From Gammaproteobacteria bacterium RIFCSPHIGHO2_12_FULL_37_14 (GTDB lineage Bacteria > Pseudomonadota > Gammaproteobacteria > DSM-16500), in contig MGXV01000083.1 in NCBI GenBank assembly GCA_001801485.1, positions 1-16,054 of the forward strand: a stretch of DNA of 16,054 nucleotides. Reading direction: 5' to 3'. How positions within the stretch are numbered: position 1 is the first letter of the stretch; every line of letters begins with the position of its first letter. The notes beneath the pieces were generated by a model. That model saw only the letters and a program-made list of their open reading frames with translations. It did not search any database and was not told where the DNA came from. Positions 14,372-16,054 of this stretch are shown here, in pieces. The position numbers were made by a program, and so were the translations under genes.

Positions 14372-14392
14372 TTCTTACTTTCTTACATTATA
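14372..14392 (-). promoter_or_regulatory. Toxin-antitoxin promoter -10 box with tandem operator-like repeat
   Basis: A perfect TATAAT (14392-14387, minus strand) precedes the antitoxin start; the -35 region is poor. Immediately downstream, TTCTTAC is repeated with an 8-base period (14372-14378 and 14380-14386, plus-strand reading), which would suit binding by the AbrB-like antitoxin for self-repression. Confidence 0.45.
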
Positions 14393-14442
14393 CTATTTCC
14401 GAAGGATGAATAAAAGAGTTGTGTGAAATTTACAACCCGACC

Positions 14443-14520
14443 CAGCCTTGCCAACTTGTTCTTCGAGGTTTTGATGGAGAAGAAAGCTACGGCTTGTACG
14501 ATGAAGTCAAGGCTCTTGTC
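14443..14520. repeat. Repeat-like intergenic segment
   Basis: The stretch between the antitoxin promoter and the argS remnant is richer in G+C than its surroundings. AGCCTTG (14444-14450) and CAAGGCT (14508-14514) are an inverted pair. Its beginning, CAGCCTTGCCAAC, closely matches CAGCCTTCGCTAAC at 16041-16054. A 62-codon plus-strand frame across it (14419-14607) has no ribosome binding site and runs antisense into the argS remnant, so I treat it as spurious. Confidence 0.4.
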
Positions 14521-14540
14521 AGGAAATTAAAACAGCTAAA

Positions 14541-14699
14541 TTACATCTTATCGGGCGCACTAATTCCAAGCAGATCAAAACATAATTTTAAGCATGCTTT
14601 TATCTGATCAATCAGAAGAAGGCGTGCTTTTGCTAAATTTGTGTCTTCTAGGCCGACAATTCTATTTTTGTTGTAATAACTGTGAAAACTTGTAGCCAA
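14541..14699 (-). pseudogene. argS: Orphan C-terminal fragment of arginyl-tRNA synthetase
   Basis: Fifty-two codons read LATSFHSYYNKNRIVG ... ARLLLIDQIK ... LLGISAPDKM and then stop. This is the end of the arginyl-tRNA synthetase anticodon-binding domain, where family members have a phrase like AFHSFYNKxRV, then ARLxLV, and finish LLGISAPExM. There is no frameshift. An in-frame TAA lies directly before the fragment (14702-14700) and there is no start codon or ribosome binding site, so it cannot make an enzyme. The stop of the DUF4143 ATPase gene is in the same frame only two codons earlier. The rest of argS is not in this window; an intact copy must exist elsewhere if the cell charges tRNA-Arg in the normal way. 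Confidence 0.88.
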
Positions 14700-14705
14700 T
14701 TAAAT

Positions 14706-15890
14706 TTAATCATTCAAATTTTCTATGATGTTTCCGCTATTACGCCAATTTATAATTTTGCCTTTATCTGTATTTAACTCGTTATCTCCGCTATAAATTA
14801 AAATATTTTCTTTTGGGTTGGAATCTGATATTGTGTTCCATTTTGAGAGATGATCCAAAAATCTGGAATTATAAGTTGAGCTAGTTTTGATTTCTATCGG
14901 ATATCTTTTTAATACTGTCTCTATAATACAATCAATTTCATATTGACTTTGATCTCTCCAAAAGTAACAGTTCGGTTTTTTCCCTAAGTTATAATACTGT
15001 TTTTTGAAGTCCGATATTATTATGGATTCAAAAATTGAACCACGCAGTGGATATGAAAAAAGTTGATCGGCATTAGAAATATTAAGTAACGAACAGACTA
15101 TGCCAGGGTCATAAAAATATAATTTGGGTGCCTTGATGATTCTTTTGTTAAAATTTTGATAATACGGTTGCAGCAAAAAAATAATATATGTGGCTTCTAG
15201 TATAGATAGCCACTGTTTTACTGTTGGAACACTTACACCCAAATCATCTGCAAATGAGCTAAGATTTAATATTTGTCCAACTCTACCGGCACAAAGTTGC
15301 ATGAATTTCTGAAATTGACTTAAATTTCCAATATTCTGGATCTGCCTAACATCTCGTTCCACATATGTGTTTATATAAGAACTATACCAATCATAAGCTC
15401 CAACATTGTCAGAATAAATTGAAGGATACAGGCCTAGAAATAAAATTTTATCAATCGAATCCGTTAATAAATTGGCATCTTTTAATTCTTGTATAGATAA
15501 TGGTAAAAGTGTTGTGATTGCTATCCGCCCGGCCAAACTCTGTGTTACTTTTTCGTTTAATAAAAGATTCTGTGATCCAGTTAAAATAAAATGACCCTTC
15601 TTTTTGTGAGTATCGATATGGGTTTGCATGTAAGATAAAAGATGTGGAACATGTTGAACTTCATCAAAAATTAATCCTGGAGAATCTTTGTATTTTTCTA
15701 AGAACGCTTTAGGATCAGTCGATACTATTTCTCTTTTTGCCATTTCTTCGAAAGAAAAATATTCATAGTTTTTAAAAAGATGTTTAACTAATGTAGTTTT
15801 TCCAGATTGTCTTGGGCCAAATATAGCTAATGTAGGAAATTCTGAAGCCAACTTTAATAGCTTATTTGTAATTTTACGTTCTATAAACAT
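14706..15890 (-). CDS. AAA_14/DUF4143 family ATPase
   Basis: The 394-residue protein has an N-terminal P-loop domain: Walker A GPRQSGKTT (25-33), Walker B LIFDEVQHV (73-81), sensor-like FILTGSQNLLL (101-111), and LAGRIAITTLLPLSIQEL (119-136). A middle winged-helix-like region contains FADDLGVSVPTVKQWLSILE. The C-terminal DUF4143 part has GSIFESIIISDF, then EIDCII and PIEIKTS, a D/E...EIK arrangement like PD-(D/E)XK nuclease folds. These ATPases are common, mobile and poorly understood; some occur near toxin-antitoxin genes. AGGTGA is four bases from the ATG. The gene ends next to the argS fragment. The role cannot be assigned from sequence. Confidence 0.88.
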   Translation of the reverse strand: MFIERKITNKLLKLASEFPTLAIFGPRQSGKTTLVKHLFKNYEYFSFEEMAKREIVSTDPKAFLEKYKDSPGLIFDEVQHVPHLLSYMQTHIDTHKKKGHFILTGSQNLLLNEKVTQSLAGRIAITTLLPLSIQELKDANLLTDSIDKILFLGLYPSIYSDNVGAYDWYSSYINTYVERDVRQIQNIGNLSQFQKFMQLCAGRVGQILNLSSFADDLGVSVPTVKQWLSILEATYIIFLLQPYYQNFNKRIIKAPKLYFYDPGIVCSLLNISNADQLFSYPLRGSIFESIIISDFKKQYYNLGKKPNCYFWRDQSQYEIDCIIETVLKRYPIEIKTSSTYNSRFLDHLSKWNTISDSNPKENILIYSGDNELNTDKGKIINWRNSGNIIENLND

Positions 15891-15909
15891 AGATTCACCT
15901 CTATTTACA

Positions 15910-15938
15910 ATTTAAAGGTTAGACTTTAAATTTGTCAA
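15910..15938 (-). promoter_or_regulatory. Promoter for the DUF4143 ATPase gene
   Basis: On the minus strand a perfect TTGACA (15938-15933) is followed after 17 bases by TTAAAT (15915-15910, 4 of 6), 19 bases before the ATG. The remainder, 15939-16040, is AT-rich with no gene that I can support. Confidence 0.55.
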
Positions 15939-16040
15939 GACATTCTGTTATAAATTCTCAATCTGAAATTTTTCATTGATTTCTACTACTTATTCTTGAT
16001 AGGTTTAAGTTAGTAATTGTTTAAAAACATTAAATTTTGG

Positions 16041-16054
16041 CAGCCTTCGCTAAC
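16041..16054. repeat. Repeat-like word at the window edge
   Basis: CAGCCTTCGCTAAC is nearly the same as CAGCCTTGCCAAC at 14443-14455 in the same orientation. It is cut by the window end, so its extent is unknown. Confidence 0.3.

Noticed and set aside
14419..14607. 62-codon plus-strand frame starting MCEIYNPTQ
   Set aside because: No ribosome binding site; it crosses a repeat and runs antisense through the argS remnant.
1..16054. CRISPR array or rRNA genes
   Set aside because: No regularly spaced repeats with unique spacers and no conserved rRNA segments were seen.

Overview
The window is AT-rich, gene-dense bacterial DNA. It holds translation genes (rpmE, prfA, tsf, pyrH, frr, tRNA-Lys, a probable trigger factor), several membrane transporters (CPA2 cation/proton antiporter, NupC-type nucleoside importer, an ABC-2 permease without its ATPase), thioredoxin reductase, and a set of small exported proteins including one with ankyrin repeats. 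A possible outer-membrane beta-barrel ending in Phe points to a diderm. The mix of nucleoside import, exported ankyrin protein, short EF-Ts and low GC fits a host-dependent, reduced-genome lineage; candidate phylum Dependentiae (TM6) is my best guess. That is inference from gene content, not from a phylogenetic marker.

Layout. 1-5371 (plus strand): antiporter; a hairpin that overlaps a good promoter; rpmE-prfA with zero spacing; a cluster of REP-like hairpins; the nucleoside transporter; the ABC-2 permease. 5453-6121: a secreted protein of unknown function, convergent with a minus-strand block (tig-like, trxB, a four-helix membrane protein; 8784 down to 6128). 8926-10381 (plus): a beta-barrel-like exported protein and a small membrane protein, driven from a promoter back-to-back with that of tig. 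13585-10444 (minus): ankyrin protein, then tsf-pyrH-frr, an acidic secreted protein and tRNA-Lys(CTT) in one tightly packed run. 14356-13780 (minus): a MazE/MazF-type toxin-antitoxin pair. 14699-14541 (minus): an orphan 52-residue arginyl-tRNA synthetase C-terminus. 15890-14706 (minus): an AAA_14/DUF4143 ATPase with its own promoter.

How the parts relate. The two housekeeping blocks (rpmE-prfA and tsf-pyrH-frr-tRNA-Lys) serve ribosome assembly, termination, elongation and recycling, while trxB with the trigger factor forms a folding/redox pair. The right third (about 13.6-16 kb) looks like an accessory segment: toxin-antitoxin, a broken gene, repeats and a DUF4143 ATPase. The points most worth a second look are the orphan argS tail beside the DUF4143 ATPase, short palindromic repeats that have changed gene ends (prfA C-terminus, the apparent nupC start, the tRNA 3' end), a thioredoxin reductase without the usual NADPH-binding arginines, and a trigger factor with an altered ribosome-docking motif.
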